NCBI GenBank assembly: GCA_005223035.1
Contig: NJBK01000003.1
Location: 1-64,000 of the forward strand
Length of the DNA: 64,000 nt
Direction: 5' to 3'
Source: Chloroflexi bacterium B3_Chlor
Lineage (GTDB): Bacteria; Chloroflexota; Anaerolineae; UBA7937; B3-Chlor
A model generated the notes under the pieces. The model was not told the origin of the DNA and ran no database searches. It saw nothing but the letters and a program-made list of their open reading frames with translations. The position numbers and the translations under genes were made by a program. Each line of letters begins with the position of its first letter. Position 1 is the first letter of the stretch. Positions 52,916 to 62,469 of this stretch are shown here, piece after piece.

Positions 52916-53614
52916 ATGGAACACAAAAGGGTCCTGGTCGTCGATGATGATCCTGCGCTACTCCCGCTAGTCGAATACACGTTTGCCAAAGAAGGATACG
53001 AGGTGTACACCGCTTCGGACGGGCGGGAAGCACTGCGTCAGTTCTTTGCCCATCGACCGGACCTGATCATATTGGACATCATGATGCCTCGCATGGATGG
53101 CTGGGAGACCTGCCGCCGCATCCGAGAGGTCTCCGATGTGCCCATCATGATGCTCACGGCCCGCGGGCAGGACGAGGACATCATCCGCGGGCTCGAATAC
53201 GGCGCTGACGATTACATGACCAAGCCCTTCAGCATCAAGGTTCTACTGGCCCACGCTCGGGCCGTCCTCCGCCGCGCCGCCCTGCCTGCCCCAGATTACG
53301 GGGAACCCACCACCTACGGCGACGACTACCTGACTGTAGATCTCAAAGAACGGCGTGTCACGGTGAAAGGGGAGCCAGTCAAGCTCACTCCCACCGAGTA
53401 CCGGCTCCTGGCCTATCTGGTGCAGAACGCCGGACAGGTTCTAACATTCCAGCAAATCCTGGAGAACGTCTGGGGCTGGGAGTACCAGGACGACCTGGAC
53501 TATGTGCGGGTATACGTATGGCATCTCCGCCAGAAGCTCGAACAAGACCCGAAGCACCCCAAATACATCTCAACTGAACTAGGAGTTGGCTACCGCTTCG
53601 AGAAAGCGACATAG
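52916..53614 (+). CDS. OmpR/PhoB-family response regulator, orphan
   Basis: 232 residues. Receiver with [11 protein letters not shown], phospho-acceptor Asp in [13 protein letters not shown], switch Thr in MMLTARG and KPFS. The winged helix follows with [31 protein letters not shown] and the full wing ELGVGYRFE. It is complete and normal, in contrast to the paralogue at 46144. No histidine kinase lies beside it, so its partner is elsewhere. Confidence 0.94.
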   Translation: MEHKRVLVVDDDPALLPLVEYTFAKEGYEVYTASDGREALRQFFAHRPDLIILDIMMPRMDGWETCRRIREVSDVPIMMLTARGQDEDIIRGLEYGADDYMTKPFSIKVLLAHARAVLRRAALPAPDYGEPTTYGDDYLTVDLKERRVTVKGEPVKLTPTEYRLLAYLVQNAGQVLTFQQILENVWGWEYQDDLDYVRVYVWHLRQKLEQDPKHPKYISTELGVGYRFEKAT

Positions 53615-54331
53615 AGTTTTGTCTCCAAGGATTCCGGGTCAGCCTTCCGAGTACGACGATAACTATCCACGCCCCGATCCAAGATCCGCATCCTCACCGC
53701 CGCAGAACCCATGGCTCCTCCCACGAACCTCGAGTCTGGCGAGAACGAATGGAACGACCGGGATGGTAGCCCGCAGCCATGTGCCCGCACGCCCCAGGCC
53801 CAGATCCTGCGCTCGCCGAACTACCTCCGGCCGACAACCTGGGAGCCTAGCGACTACTCAATACGAGTTCCCTGAAAGAGCTGCAAGTAGCAGCCAGTTC
53901 CAGGCCACGGCCTGCTGAAAACTGTCGAAGACAAGACCGGTGGCCGGAGCACTGTTCGCGTGGGGCCGCAACAGGCTATGGGATACTGGCAAACGTGGTT
54001 GGTACCGAGGTCAGCATCCCCTGGGATGGGGTGCAGCATTTGCTCGGTTGCTGCCGCCTGGGGGAGAAGGTGGCTCGCCGGGCCATCGTGGGGAGAGCTC
54101 CGAGGTTGCCCCTCACCAAAGCCACCAGTCGGGAAAGCCAATCACAGCTGAGCCAGAAGGTGCGGCGGGCTACACAAACACCATCCGCTTCACTCCACAG
54201 GCCCGAAGACTATTGCCAACGGAACTGACACGGCGCAAACAGTTGTCGCTGAGGCCCTACGTATCATGCACTTGAGCACTGAAAGAGTCGGGCTAGGGAA
54301 CCTCACCACATCGTCCAATCTGGTGCACACA
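53615..54331. other. 720-bp gap without a recognisable gene
   Basis: Only short frames occur, none with a family look or a good ribosome site. I found no tRNA, repeat array or insertion-sequence end. It may be decayed coding sequence: codon-like composition persists but no reading frame holds together. Confidence 0.45.
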
Positions 54332-54739
54332 TCACCCCCCAACCCTTTCCTCGATGAAGCTCACGATTTCATCGAAGCGCGACCCGGTAGGAAAGACGCG
54401 CGCCACGCCCAAGGCCACCAGCCCCTCCACATCCCTCGCGGGCACATTCCCGCCAACGATAACCAGTAGTTCGCGTAAACCCTGCTCCTCCAGCTGCGCC
54501 ATCAGTTTCTCGGTCAAAGGCAGATGCGCTCCTGAAAGGATGGAAAGCCCAACGACGTCCACATCCTCTTGCAGGGCAGCCTCCACGATCTGCTCCACTG
54601 TCTGATGCAAGCCCGTGTATATGACCTCCATACCAGCATCGCGCATCGCGTGTGCTACAACCTTGGCCCCACGATCATGACCATCCAGACCGGGCTTGGC
54701 GATCAATACCCTAATCGGCTTCTTCCGCATCTTTCTCAT
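54332..54739 (-). CDS. B12-binding subunit of a methylmalonyl-CoA mutase type enzyme
   Basis: About 135 residues. The cobalamin domain has the signature DGHDRG (the lower-ligand His in DxHxxG), then GLSILSGAHL and VIVGGNVPARD, which cradle the nucleotide tail. It corresponds to the C-terminal domain of acyl-CoA mutases, which interconvert methylmalonyl- and succinyl-CoA or related branched acyl-CoAs. The catalytic large subunit is not in this window. The start (MRKMRKK) lies inside the end of the epimerase gene, a 29-bp overlap. Confidence 0.9.
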   Translation of the reverse strand: MRKMRKKPIRVLIAKPGLDGHDRGAKVVAHAMRDAGMEVIYTGLHQTVEQIVEAALQEDVDVVGLSILSGAHLPLTEKLMAQLEEQGLRELLVIVGGNVPARDVEGLVALGVARVFPTGSRFDEIVSFIEERVGG

Positions 54740-55151
54740 CGTAACCGAATTCGCCGTCCAGCACCTCAGTGAGCACGCCAGAGAGCTCATCGGGGAAATG
54801 AATGAAGGCGTACCGATTGCCCTTCAGACGGCGGGGTCGCCGGTCAACGGTTTCCACTCCCTTTGCCCTCAACTCCGCCAGTGCATCCTCCACATCATCT
54901 ACCCGATAGGAGATGAGATAGAAACCCTCACCCCGCCTCCGGATGAACTTCGCCACCTCGCTATCCGGAGATGTGGCTTCTATCAACTCCAAGGCCACTT
55001 CTCCCACGTAGTAGCGAGCCACCCTGATCTCCTCGCTCTCGGCGACATACAGACCGTCCAGCTCCAGCCCCAGGTCTTCCTCATATACCCTGCGCGCCTT
55101 GTCCAGATCCTCCACGGCGAAGCACAGATGATCTATTGCCTGGATCTTCAT
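54711..55151 (-). CDS. mce: Methylmalonyl-CoA epimerase
   Basis: 146 residues, a glyoxalase-fold (VOC) protein. IDHLCFAVEDLDKARRVYEE with the first metal His, then ALELIEATSP and GFYLISYRVDD, are typical. It converts S- to R-methylmalonyl-CoA for the mutase. The ATG overlaps the TGA of the preceding large subunit (TGATG), so coupling is tight. One expected second His is replaced by the YLISY context, so the metal site should be checked. Confidence 0.85.
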   Translation of the reverse strand: MKIQAIDHLCFAVEDLDKARRVYEEDLGLELDGLYVAESEEIRVARYYVGEVALELIEATSPDSEVAKFIRRRGEGFYLISYRVDDVEDALAELRAKGVETVDRRPRRLKGNRYAFIHFPDELSGVLTEVLDGEFGYDEKDAEEAD

Positions 55152-57427
55152 CAGTCTCTGTTCCTCTCCTCAAGGGCCGCGAGCACTTTGTCCGGAGTGA
55201 TGGGGAAATCCTTGATCCAGACGCCCACAGCATCGTAGATGGCGTTGCCGATAGCCTGAAACATGTTCATGGACCCCCATAGACCGGCCTCCTTGGCCCC
55301 GAACGGCCCCTCTGGATCCATGCTTTCCACGATGATAGGCGTGATCTGGGGCATGTCCACAGAGAGGGGCACCTTGTACTCCAACATGCTGGCGTTCAGC
55401 ATCTGCCCACCATCCCAGTAATGTTCTTCGAGGAGCGTGGCCCCCACGCCTCCGGAGGCCACTGATCCCTCCAATTGCCCTTCCACAGCCATAGGATTGA
55501 TGGCGAAACCGCAGTCATGGGCACCGGTGACGTTGCTCACTCTCACCTGTCCGGTCTCCGCGTCTACCTCAACCTCCGCGACGACCGCTCCAAAGCTAAA
55601 GGTCCCGGCTTGCTGTCCCTTGGGATTGCTGACCCACTCCCGCGTCTGATCAATCTTCGGCATGTACGAACCCCGACCCATGATCGGGGTGTCGTCCATA
55701 AGCGCTTTGCGGATCGCTTTGCCCATCCAGATGTTCCGCTCCGGTCTTTCCTTCATATAGACGTAGCCATCCCTGAGGCCCAGCTCTTCGACGGTAGCAT
55801 CCAGCATGTCAGAGGCGATGTTCAGAATCTGCTCCCTAGCATCTATGGCCGCCGCCATAGCCGCATTCGCCGAGACAAAAGCGGCAGCCTGAGAGTAGGC
55901 GCCTTGATCCAAGGGAGTAATCTCCGAATCAGCGGAAACCAGGTTTACGTCCTCCATCTTCAAACCCAGCACATCAGCGGCAATCTGCACCACCATGCTA
56001 TCGTTCCCACTACCGGTGTCCACCACGCCGGAGATAAGGGTGGCCCCGCCATCCTCGTTGAACTTTATCATGGCCGATGACCCGCCACGAATGCCCATGG
56101 GGAACCCAACCATCATACCGTTGGCCCCCATGCCGATCCCCTTGCCAAAGGGAAGCTTGCCCCGCTTTTCCTTCCACCCAGACTTCTCGGCGGCCTGTTG
56201 GAGCGCCTCGCTGAGGCCGCAGCTTATGATCTTGGAGCCAGTAGCCTGTGTGTCCCCGGTCCTGAGGGCATTTCTCAGACGCATTTCCACGGGGTCAATT
56301 CCCAGTTCCTCGGCGATCATGTCCAGCTGCATCCCCAGGCCCCCCAGAAAGGCTCGTCCATGGCAACGGTACATGCCTCGGACAGGCTTGTTAGTGTAGA
56401 CACGGTAGCCGTTGAAGCGGACGTTGGGCAAACGATATGTCTCCTCCCAGACGAGGAAGGGCACTGAGGTGGCTATGGGTCCAGTGCTGCTGTAGGCCCC
56501 GCCATCCATGATGACCTTGATCTCGTTCGCCAGGAGCGTCCCATCTTTTCTGACTCCAGTCTTCAGGTCCACGATCATGGAATGAGCCTGCCGCACGCTG
56601 GTGAAGCTCTCCTCCCTCGTGTAGACCAGCTTCACCGGTCTGGCAGCTTTCAGAGCCATAAGCGCGGCTATGAACTCGCCAGGGAAAATATCTGAGCGGC
56701 CTCCAAACGCCCCGCCGGTGCAGATTCTGCGCACTTTGACCTTGGTCAGCGGCATCTCCAGCAGATTGGACAAAGCTTTGGCCTTGGTATGGGGAGAGGC
56801 ATTGGGCGTCCAGATCTCAAGGTTGCCGGAAAGATCACAGTTTACGAGTACCGCGTAGGGCTCAGTCTGGCAGTAGGTGTATTCGGAATCGACAAAACGA
56901 TCCTCTCGTACGTGGTAGGACTTCTTGAACCCCTTCTCGACGTCTCCCACCTCAATCGGCACATGGATATTGATGTTATTCTCTGCGTGATCGTGGATCT
57001 GAGGGGCACCTTCTTGCATAGCCTCAAGAGGACCGAATACAGCCGGCAAGACCTCGTAATCCACCTCGATCAGCTCAAGGGCCTCCATGGCGGTCTCCTC
57101 GTCCTCAGCCGCCACAGCTGCCACGTCTTCTCCGATGTATCGAACCTTGTCGCCAGTCAGAAGCTGCTGATCCCGAGTGTACCGGAATACCCCCCATCTC
57201 ACCCCTGCTGTGTCCCTCCCAGTCACGACCGCCTTGACACCGCGGAGTCTCTCAGCTTTACTGGCATCAATGTTGAGGATTCTGGCATGGGCATGAGGGC
57301 TCCTCAACACCTTTCCATAAAGCATACGCGGCAGGGTTAGATCTGCTGTATACCGAGCCTGGCCCGTTGCCTTATCGAGGGAATCGATCCTCGGCACCCG
57401 ATGGCCAACAAGAGTATGTTCTGCCAT
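55151..57427 (-). CDS. hcrA: Molybdo-hydroxylase large subunit, hydroxybenzoyl-CoA reductase-like
   Basis: About 758 residues from ATG 57427, which has GGAGGGG upstream. Xanthine-oxidase-family large subunit: GHRVPRIDSLDKATGQARYTAD at the front, the Mo-cofactor loops GGAFGGRSD and GMYRCHGR, then GSGNDSMVVQIAADVLG and GPFGAKEAGL near the end. With the next two genes it forms an S-M-L enzyme. The partner FAD subunit carries the extra [4Fe-4S] site of 4-hydroxybenzoyl-CoA reductase, so removal of a phenolic hydroxyl, or hydroxylation of an aromatic or heterocyclic acyl-CoA, are the best guesses. Confidence 0.88.
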   Translation of the reverse strand: MAEHTLVGHRVPRIDSLDKATGQARYTADLTLPRMLYGKVLRSPHAHARILNIDASKAERLRGVKAVVTGRDTAGVRWGVFRYTRDQQLLTGDKVRYIGEDVAAVAAEDEETAMEALELIEVDYEVLPAVFGPLEAMQEGAPQIHDHAENNINIHVPIEVGDVEKGFKKSYHVREDRFVDSEYTYCQTEPYAVLVNCDLSGNLEIWTPNASPHTKAKALSNLLEMPLTKVKVRRICTGGAFGGRSDIFPGEFIAALMALKAARPVKLVYTREESFTSVRQAHSMIVDLKTGVRKDGTLLANEIKVIMDGGAYSSTGPIATSVPFLVWEETYRLPNVRFNGYRVYTNKPVRGMYRCHGRAFLGGLGMQLDMIAEELGIDPVEMRLRNALRTGDTQATGSKIISCGLSEALQQAAEKSGWKEKRGKLPFGKGIGMGANGMMVGFPMGIRGGSSAMIKFNEDGGATLISGVVDTGSGNDSMVVQIAADVLGLKMEDVNLVSADSEITPLDQGAYSQAAAFVSANAAMAAAIDAREQILNIASDMLDATVEELGLRDGYVYMKERPERNIWMGKAIRKALMDDTPIMGRGSYMPKIDQTREWVSNPKGQQAGTFSFGAVVAEVEVDAETGQVRVSNVTGAHDCGFAINPMAVEGQLEGSVASGGVGATLLEEHYWDGGQMLNASMLEYKVPLSVDMPQITPIIVESMDPEGPFGAKEAGLWGSMNMFQAIGNAIYDAVGVWIKDFPITPDKVLAALEERNRD

Positions 57428-57444
57428 AGCTCTGACCCCTCCTT

Positions 57445-57912
57445 CTACAACTCGCCAGCCGTAGCCATCATTGCTGCCACAATCTTCGCATACCCTGTGC
57501 AACGACAGACCACTCCCGAGATGGCGCGTCTGGCTTCGCCCTCAGAGGGGTTCGGGTTCTCTTCCAGAAAGGCCTTCGTCGTGAGGATCATGGCTGGAGT
57601 GCAGAAACCGCATTGAATGGCCCCGTGTTCAATGAAGGCCTTCTGGACAGGATGCAGCTCTCCGTCCGAAGCCAGTCCCTCGACAGTCTCGATCTGCTTC
57701 CCTTGAGCTTCGACAGCTAGAGTGAGGCAGGAGCGCACCGGCTTTCCCTCCAACAGGACGGTGCAGGTTCCACAGGCCCCCTCTCCGCATCCCTCCTTGG
57801 CCCCCGTTAACTCCAAGTCCTCCCTCAACACCTCAAGCAGAGTCTGGTTCGGCCTGACCACCACATCATACTCATCACCGTTGACGCTCAAGTGGATGAG
57901 CCGTTTCTCCAT
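57445..57912 (-). CDS. hcrC: Molybdo-hydroxylase [2Fe-2S] small subunit
   Basis: 155 residues. Plant-type ferredoxin cluster CGEGACGTCTVL with a fourth Cys in RSCLTL, and the second, helical cluster in CGFCTPAMI and CRCTGY. It carries electrons between the FAD subunit and the Mo site. It starts 3 bp after the FAD subunit gene, and the large subunit follows after 17 bp. Confidence 0.94.
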   Translation of the reverse strand: MEKRLIHLSVNGDEYDVVVRPNQTLLEVLREDLELTGAKEGCGEGACGTCTVLLEGKPVRSCLTLAVEAQGKQIETVEGLASDGELHPVQKAFIEHGAIQCGFCTPAMILTTKAFLEENPNPSEGEARRAISGVVCRCTGYAKIVAAMMATAGEL

Positions 57913-57915
57913 GGT

Positions 57916-58905
57916 TCACTCCCTTACCCACGCATTCCTTATAGCTCTCTTGGTGAGAACGCGGACCATCTTCCTCCTGTACGAGGGATTGCTCCCTATG
58001 TTGTTCACAGGACGAGCCACCTCATAAGCAGCGCCTGCGGCCTGCGCCACAAGCTCATCGGTCAACTCCTGCCCCTGAAGAAGTCTGCCAGCTTCCTCCG
58101 CGAGTATGGGAGCCGTGCTGACAGCTGTCAAGACAAGACTTGCCCTGGCAATGGTGTCCAGACCATCCCTGCTGACCACGGCCGCTACCCCGACCAGAGG
58201 GAAGTCCATCGCTCCTCGGTACCGCAGCTTTTGATAATCCCCGCCCCATCGCGCGGCTTCCGCGGCGACCTGCACCTCAACCAGTACCTCGTCGGCCTGT
58301 AGAGCAAGAGGCCTTTCACCTTTCCCGGTGTAGAGATCGGCCAGGGGGACAATCCGATCGGCCCCCTTTTTCGCAATCTTCACGCTCGCCCCGAGGGCGA
58401 TCAAGGCAGGAGCCACGTCACCCTGATACGCAGCAAGACAACGGTTCCCACCTTTTACCACGTGACACGTGTCGCCGCCGGTCTTGTAGCAGCGGGGTCG
58501 GGCTTGTCTCCAGAATCGCGACTGATTGTAGTATAGACACCTGGTATCGAGACAGAGATTTCCCGCAAGAGTCCCCATCTGTTGAAGAGGAGGAGCAGCA
58601 ACAAGGCTGGCCGCCCGGGACAAAACGGCGAAACTCTCCTGAATAACCGGAGACCCGATCAGGGTGGCTAGTTTGGTCAGTGCACCTATCCGCAGCCCTC
58701 CCTCACCGTCGTAGGCGATGAAGTTCAATTCGGGAATCTCCTTGAGGTTCACCAGGTAACTGGGAGCCAGCAAACCGTGCTTCATGGATACCAAGAGTTC
58801 AGTCCCTCCCGCTATGACCTTGGCTTGCTCCCCATGTTCGGCAAGAAGTTCGAGGGCCTCCTCCAGTGATTCGGGCTGCAGATGTTCGAACTTGGGTAGC
58901 CGCAT
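57916..58905 (-). CDS. hcrB: FAD subunit with extra [4Fe-4S] site, HcrB-like
   Basis: 329 residues. CoxM/FAD-binding fold with AGGTELLVSMK and GTLAGNLCLDTRC. Between residues 118 and 156 is a Cys-rich loop with Cys118, 123, 139, 147 and 156. The spacing 123-139-147-156 (16, 8, 9) equals that of the four ligands I recall for the additional [4Fe-4S] cluster of Thauera 4-hydroxybenzoyl-CoA reductase (122, 138, 146, 155). That cluster is the mark of enzymes that run in the reductive direction from ferredoxin. The substrate may still differ. Confidence 0.88.
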   Translation of the reverse strand: MRLPKFEHLQPESLEEALELLAEHGEQAKVIAGGTELLVSMKHGLLAPSYLVNLKEIPELNFIAYDGEGGLRIGALTKLATLIGSPVIQESFAVLSRAASLVAAPPLQQMGTLAGNLCLDTRCLYYNQSRFWRQARPRCYKTGGDTCHVVKGGNRCLAAYQGDVAPALIALGASVKIAKKGADRIVPLADLYTGKGERPLALQADEVLVEVQVAAEAARWGGDYQKLRYRGAMDFPLVGVAAVVSRDGLDTIARASLVLTAVSTAPILAEEAGRLLQGQELTDELVAQAAGAAYEVARPVNNIGSNPSYRRKMVRVLTKRAIRNAWVRE

Positions 58906-58920
58906 CGTTTCCTCCCTCTG

Positions 58921-60066
58921 CTACTGCCTTCTTATCTCAGCCCCGATGATGTTGAGGATCATGGTCTGCGTGCCAGCCCCGTACAGGAGCCACCGGGCAT
59001 CGCGGAAATACCTCTGGATGTTCATATCCATCGAGGCTCCGTACGCCCCGAAGATCCGGGTAGCGTCATCAACGATCCTCAGGACCGCCTCGGTGATGAA
59101 CCACTTGGCGGTGGCGGCCTCGATGTTAACGGGCAACCCCTGATCCATCCGCCAGGCCGCGTTATAGATCATCAGCCTGGCGGCGTCTATGTCAATCCTC
59201 ATCCTGGCCAGCTTATGCTGGATGGCCTGCCACTTGATGATGGGACGCCCATAGGCAACACGCTGCTTGGCGTACTCCAGAGACTCCTCGTACGCAGCCT
59301 GAGCTATGCCCAGCCCCAGGGCAGCGGTATGCACACGAATGTCGTTCAGGATGCTCCGCAGAAGGGTGAACCCCTTCCCCTCCTCGCCACCGAACAGGTG
59401 GTCGGCCGGAACGCGGACGTCGTTGAAGTACAGGTCAAAACACCCAGAAGCGAAGGCGATCAACTTGTCAATCCTCTCGCCCACCTCCACTCCGGGCAAA
59501 TCCTTTTCCACCAGGAACAAGTCCACCCCCCTGAATCCCGCTTCAGGGTCAGTCTTGGCGGCCACAGTAAAGAAGTCAACCGCATGCGCACCAGTAATCC
59601 AGTTCTTCTGGCCAGTGATAACATATTCATCTCCGTCCCGCACCGCAACCGTCTGCATAGCACCGAGGTCTGTCCCGCCAGCCGGCTCCGTCATGCACAT
59701 GGTGCCGTACCTCTCACCCTTGATAGCTGGGATAAGGAACTTCCGCTTCTGCTCCTCTGTGCCGTAAAGGTTGATGAACTCAGTGCCCATCAGGCACTGC
59801 ATCATAGCTCTGGCCGCCACACTCATATAGCAGCGGGCCATCTCCTCGTTGAAGATGGCGAACATGACGTTGTCCGCGCCCTGTCCGCCAAGTTCCTCTG
59901 CATAGCGCAGGCCATAGAAACCTTGCTCGGCCATCCGCTGGATCAAGTCGTGAGGAACGTCCTTCTCCTCCTCCATCTCTTTGATACGAGGTCTGATGTA
60001 TCTGTCGGCGAACTCCCTCACGCTCTGACGGAAGAGCTCTTGCTCCGGGGTGAACTGAAAATCCAT
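58921..60066 (-). CDS. Acyl-CoA dehydrogenase family protein, copy 1
   Basis: 381 residues. Domains in order: N-terminal helices, FAD-contact MCMTEPAGGTDLGAM, QKNWITGAHAVDFF, C-terminal RIFGAYGASMDMNIQRYFRDAR. The position of the usual catalytic Glu (YEGT) reads YGAGTQ, and the alternative Glu site reads LNDIRV, so no standard base is seen. It is 14 bp before the FAD subunit gene and 52 bp after the second, related dehydrogenase. Two adjacent, diverged copies resemble the heteromeric acyl-CoA dehydrogenases of steroid degradation. Confidence 0.9.
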   Translation of the reverse strand: MDFQFTPEQELFRQSVREFADRYIRPRIKEMEEEKDVPHDLIQRMAEQGFYGLRYAEELGGQGADNVMFAIFNEEMARCYMSVAARAMMQCLMGTEFINLYGTEEQKRKFLIPAIKGERYGTMCMTEPAGGTDLGAMQTVAVRDGDEYVITGQKNWITGAHAVDFFTVAAKTDPEAGFRGVDLFLVEKDLPGVEVGERIDKLIAFASGCFDLYFNDVRVPADHLFGGEEGKGFTLLRSILNDIRVHTAALGLGIAQAAYEESLEYAKQRVAYGRPIIKWQAIQHKLARMRIDIDAARLMIYNAAWRMDQGLPVNIEAATAKWFITEAVLRIVDDATRIFGAYGASMDMNIQRYFRDARWLLYGAGTQTMILNIIGAEIRRQ

Positions 60067-60118
60067 CGTCTCTCACTTCCCTTCAACGATAGTGGCGCGT
60101 GCTGGTCTGTGCTTGCCC

Positions 60119-61258
60119 TCACAAGCCCATCTCGTGGGCAATGATGCCCCGCAGCACTTCCGACGTTCCTCCACCAAGCAGCAAGAACCGTGCGTCACGG
60201 AAGTAGCGCTGTGCGTCATACTCCATGGCGAACCCGTAGCTACCGAAAATGCGACACGCGTTGTCGGCCACGTGGTTAGCCATCTCAGAGGCAAAGAGCT
60301 TGGCCATAGACGCCAGTCTCATGTCGCGCTGGCCTTGGTCGAGAAGCCAGGCTGCCCGATAAACCAACAGGCGGGCAGCTTCCAGATTGGTGGCCATTTC
60401 GGCCAACCTGTGAGAAATGGCTTGGAACTTGACTATGGGACGCCCAAACTGGATCCTCTCCTGAGCATATTTGATCGCCGCGTCCAAAGCAGCTCGCCCC
60501 AGGCCCAGGCTAAGCGACCCCATCATGATGCGGATTTCCCCCAGAATCCCTTGCAGGTTGCGAAAGCCTGTACCCTCGCTGCCAAAGAGGTTCTCGGCCG
60601 GGACGCGACAGTCCTCCAGGATCAGCTCGGCTGTTCCTAAGCCCCGCACCCCCATCTTCGCGATACCCTTACCCAGGCTCACACCTGGCGTCTCCCTCTC
60701 CACCAAGAACATATCAATGCCTTTGAACCCAGCGTCGGGATCGGTCTTGGCAGCCACCGTAAAGAAATCAGCCAAGCTGGCGTTAGTGACCCACATCTTT
60801 CGTCCGTTCAAGACGTAGCCCTCGCCGTCGGGCGAGGCTGTGGTCCTGATGGCCCCCAGGTCAGATCCGGCATCGGACTCAGTCATCGCGATGACGCCGA
60901 TCTTCTCACCTCGGATGGCAGGCACAAGTAGCCGCCTTTTCTGCCCTTCGGTTCCAAAACGGTAAACGAAATCTGTACCCATCAAACATTGCATGGCAAC
61001 GCTGCCAGCCAGGGTCATGGAGCCCCTGGCAAGTTCCTCGCACATCAGGGCGAACATCACGTAGTCGCCAGGCCAGCCCCCATATTCCTCGGGATATCGG
61101 ATGCCGAAATACCCAAGTTCGCCCACCTTCCTGAAGAGTTGGTCTGGAAACCGGCCTTCCTCGTCGATTTGCGCCGCAGAGGGGACAACCTCCTTGTCCA
61201 CGAAATCCGCCACGCTGCTCCGCAGAAGTTCCTGCTCCTCGGTGAATCGAAAATCCAT
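60119..61258 (-). CDS. Acyl-CoA dehydrogenase family protein, copy 2
   Basis: 379 residues, related to its neighbour over the full length. FAD segment IAMTESDAGSDLGAI, then RKMWVTNASLADFFTVAAK and CRIFGSYGFAMEYDAQRYFRDAR. The catalytic motif reads GGGTSEVLR, without the Glu, as in some ChsE-type subunits. The alternative site reads LGEIRI. It may form a mixed tetramer with copy 1 or with another subunit that brings the base. Confidence 0.9.
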   Translation of the reverse strand: MDFRFTEEQELLRSSVADFVDKEVVPSAAQIDEEGRFPDQLFRKVGELGYFGIRYPEEYGGWPGDYVMFALMCEELARGSMTLAGSVAMQCLMGTDFVYRFGTEGQKRRLLVPAIRGEKIGVIAMTESDAGSDLGAIRTTASPDGEGYVLNGRKMWVTNASLADFFTVAAKTDPDAGFKGIDMFLVERETPGVSLGKGIAKMGVRGLGTAELILEDCRVPAENLFGSEGTGFRNLQGILGEIRIMMGSLSLGLGRAALDAAIKYAQERIQFGRPIVKFQAISHRLAEMATNLEAARLLVYRAAWLLDQGQRDMRLASMAKLFASEMANHVADNACRIFGSYGFAMEYDAQRYFRDARFLLLGGGTSEVLRGIIAHEMGL

Positions 61259-61321
61259 CGCTCTTTGCTCTTCGACTCGCGCGACTCCTGGTCCTATCTA
61301 ACTCATCCCCTCCGAAGGAGC

Positions 61322-62443
61322 CTATTCCTTCGCCAGTTCGTGGAGAACCTGCTCCAGCGCCCAGATGAGCCTCTCGTTCTCCTCTCTCGTGCCTATCGTC
61401 ACCCGAATGGCCCCAGGGACACCGAAGGATCCCGCCGGGCGCACGATCACGCCCCGACGCAAGAAGGCTTCGCTCATCGCTTCCTCGTCATGCTTGAGTC
61501 CCACGAGCAGAGTGAAATTGGTTACACTGGGAACGTAGTGGAGGTCCAACCTGTCGAACTGCTCGTACAGATATCTCTTCTCCGCAGCGTTGCGGTCTCT
61601 GCTCATTTGGATGTGCTCGACATCGTCAAGGCTGGCCGCGGCTCCGATGAGATTCACCGAGCCTACATGAAAAGGCGAACAAGCATGTTGCAGATACTCG
61701 ATCATCTCCTTCTTGGCAACGCCATAGCCAACTCGCAGACCTGCCAAGCCATGGATCTTAGAGAAGGTGCGGGTGACGATAACGTTCCGGCCCTTCTTGA
61801 TGTATTCCCTAACATCGGCGTAGTCCTCGGCTTCTACGTAGTCATAGTACGCCTGATCGAACACCACAACCACGTGCCCAGGTACGTGCTCCATGAAATC
61901 GTCGATCTGCTGTTGGGTCAACATCGTGCCCGTGGGATTGTTCGGGTTGCAGACAAAGATCAACCGAGTGCGGTCGCTGATCCTTTCCGCCATGCCTGGC
62001 AGATCAATGGCATAGTCCCTGGCCTCTACCGGGACGAGGTCACCGCCAAACATCTCGGTGTATATCCTGTACATGGGGAAAGTAGAGTGACAGGCGATAC
62101 TGTCGCCGCCATCATGCAGGAAAGCAAGGCACACCATGCGGAGAACATCGCACGAGCCGTTGCCGACAATGACGTTGTCTTCGTCGAAATCTGGGTCTAT
62201 GAGCTCCGCGACCTTCGAGCGTAGTGCCGTATCGCACGTGCCAGGATAGCGATGGGCGTCGGCGAGAGCCTCTTTGATAGCTGCCGTGGCCAGAGGCGAG
62301 GGGCCGAAGGGGTTTTCATTGGAAGCCAACTTGATGATCGTCTCCAGGCCGTACTCCCTCTGTACCTCCTCTATAGGCCTGCCTCCCACATAGAGGGGCA
62401 CTCCCAGCAGATTCTCGTTAAGGGTGAGCTTTTCCATCGTCAC
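61322..62443 (-). CDS. hisC: Histidinol-phosphate aminotransferase family protein
   Basis: 373 residues, fold type I PLP enzyme. Motifs: KLASNENPFGPSP at the front, GNGSCDVLRM, CNPNNPTGTML, the PLP lysine in TFSKIHGLAGLRVGYG, and the C-terminal Arg in GAIRVTIGTREEN. HisC-like enzymes also act on Phe, Tyr and other amino acids. In this catabolic operon rather than a his operon, transamination of an aromatic amino acid is a fair alternative to histidine synthesis. Confidence 0.88.
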   Translation of the reverse strand: MTMEKLTLNENLLGVPLYVGGRPIEEVQREYGLETIIKLASNENPFGPSPLATAAIKEALADAHRYPGTCDTALRSKVAELIDPDFDEDNVIVGNGSCDVLRMVCLAFLHDGGDSIACHSTFPMYRIYTEMFGGDLVPVEARDYAIDLPGMAERISDRTRLIFVCNPNNPTGTMLTQQQIDDFMEHVPGHVVVVFDQAYYDYVEAEDYADVREYIKKGRNVIVTRTFSKIHGLAGLRVGYGVAKKEMIEYLQHACSPFHVGSVNLIGAAASLDDVEHIQMSRDRNAAEKRYLYEQFDRLDLHYVPSVTNFTLLVGLKHDEEAMSEAFLRRGVIVRPAGSFGVPGAIRVTIGTREENERLIWALEQVLHELAKE

Positions 62444-62469
62444 CTCTACTCCTCATCAAGGAAGGGCCG

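Noticed and set aside
60989-62224. 411-codon plus-strand frame opposite hisC and acyl-CoA dehydrogenase
   Set aside because: Both minus-strand genes have full catalytic motifs; this frame is an antisense by-product of GC-rich codons.
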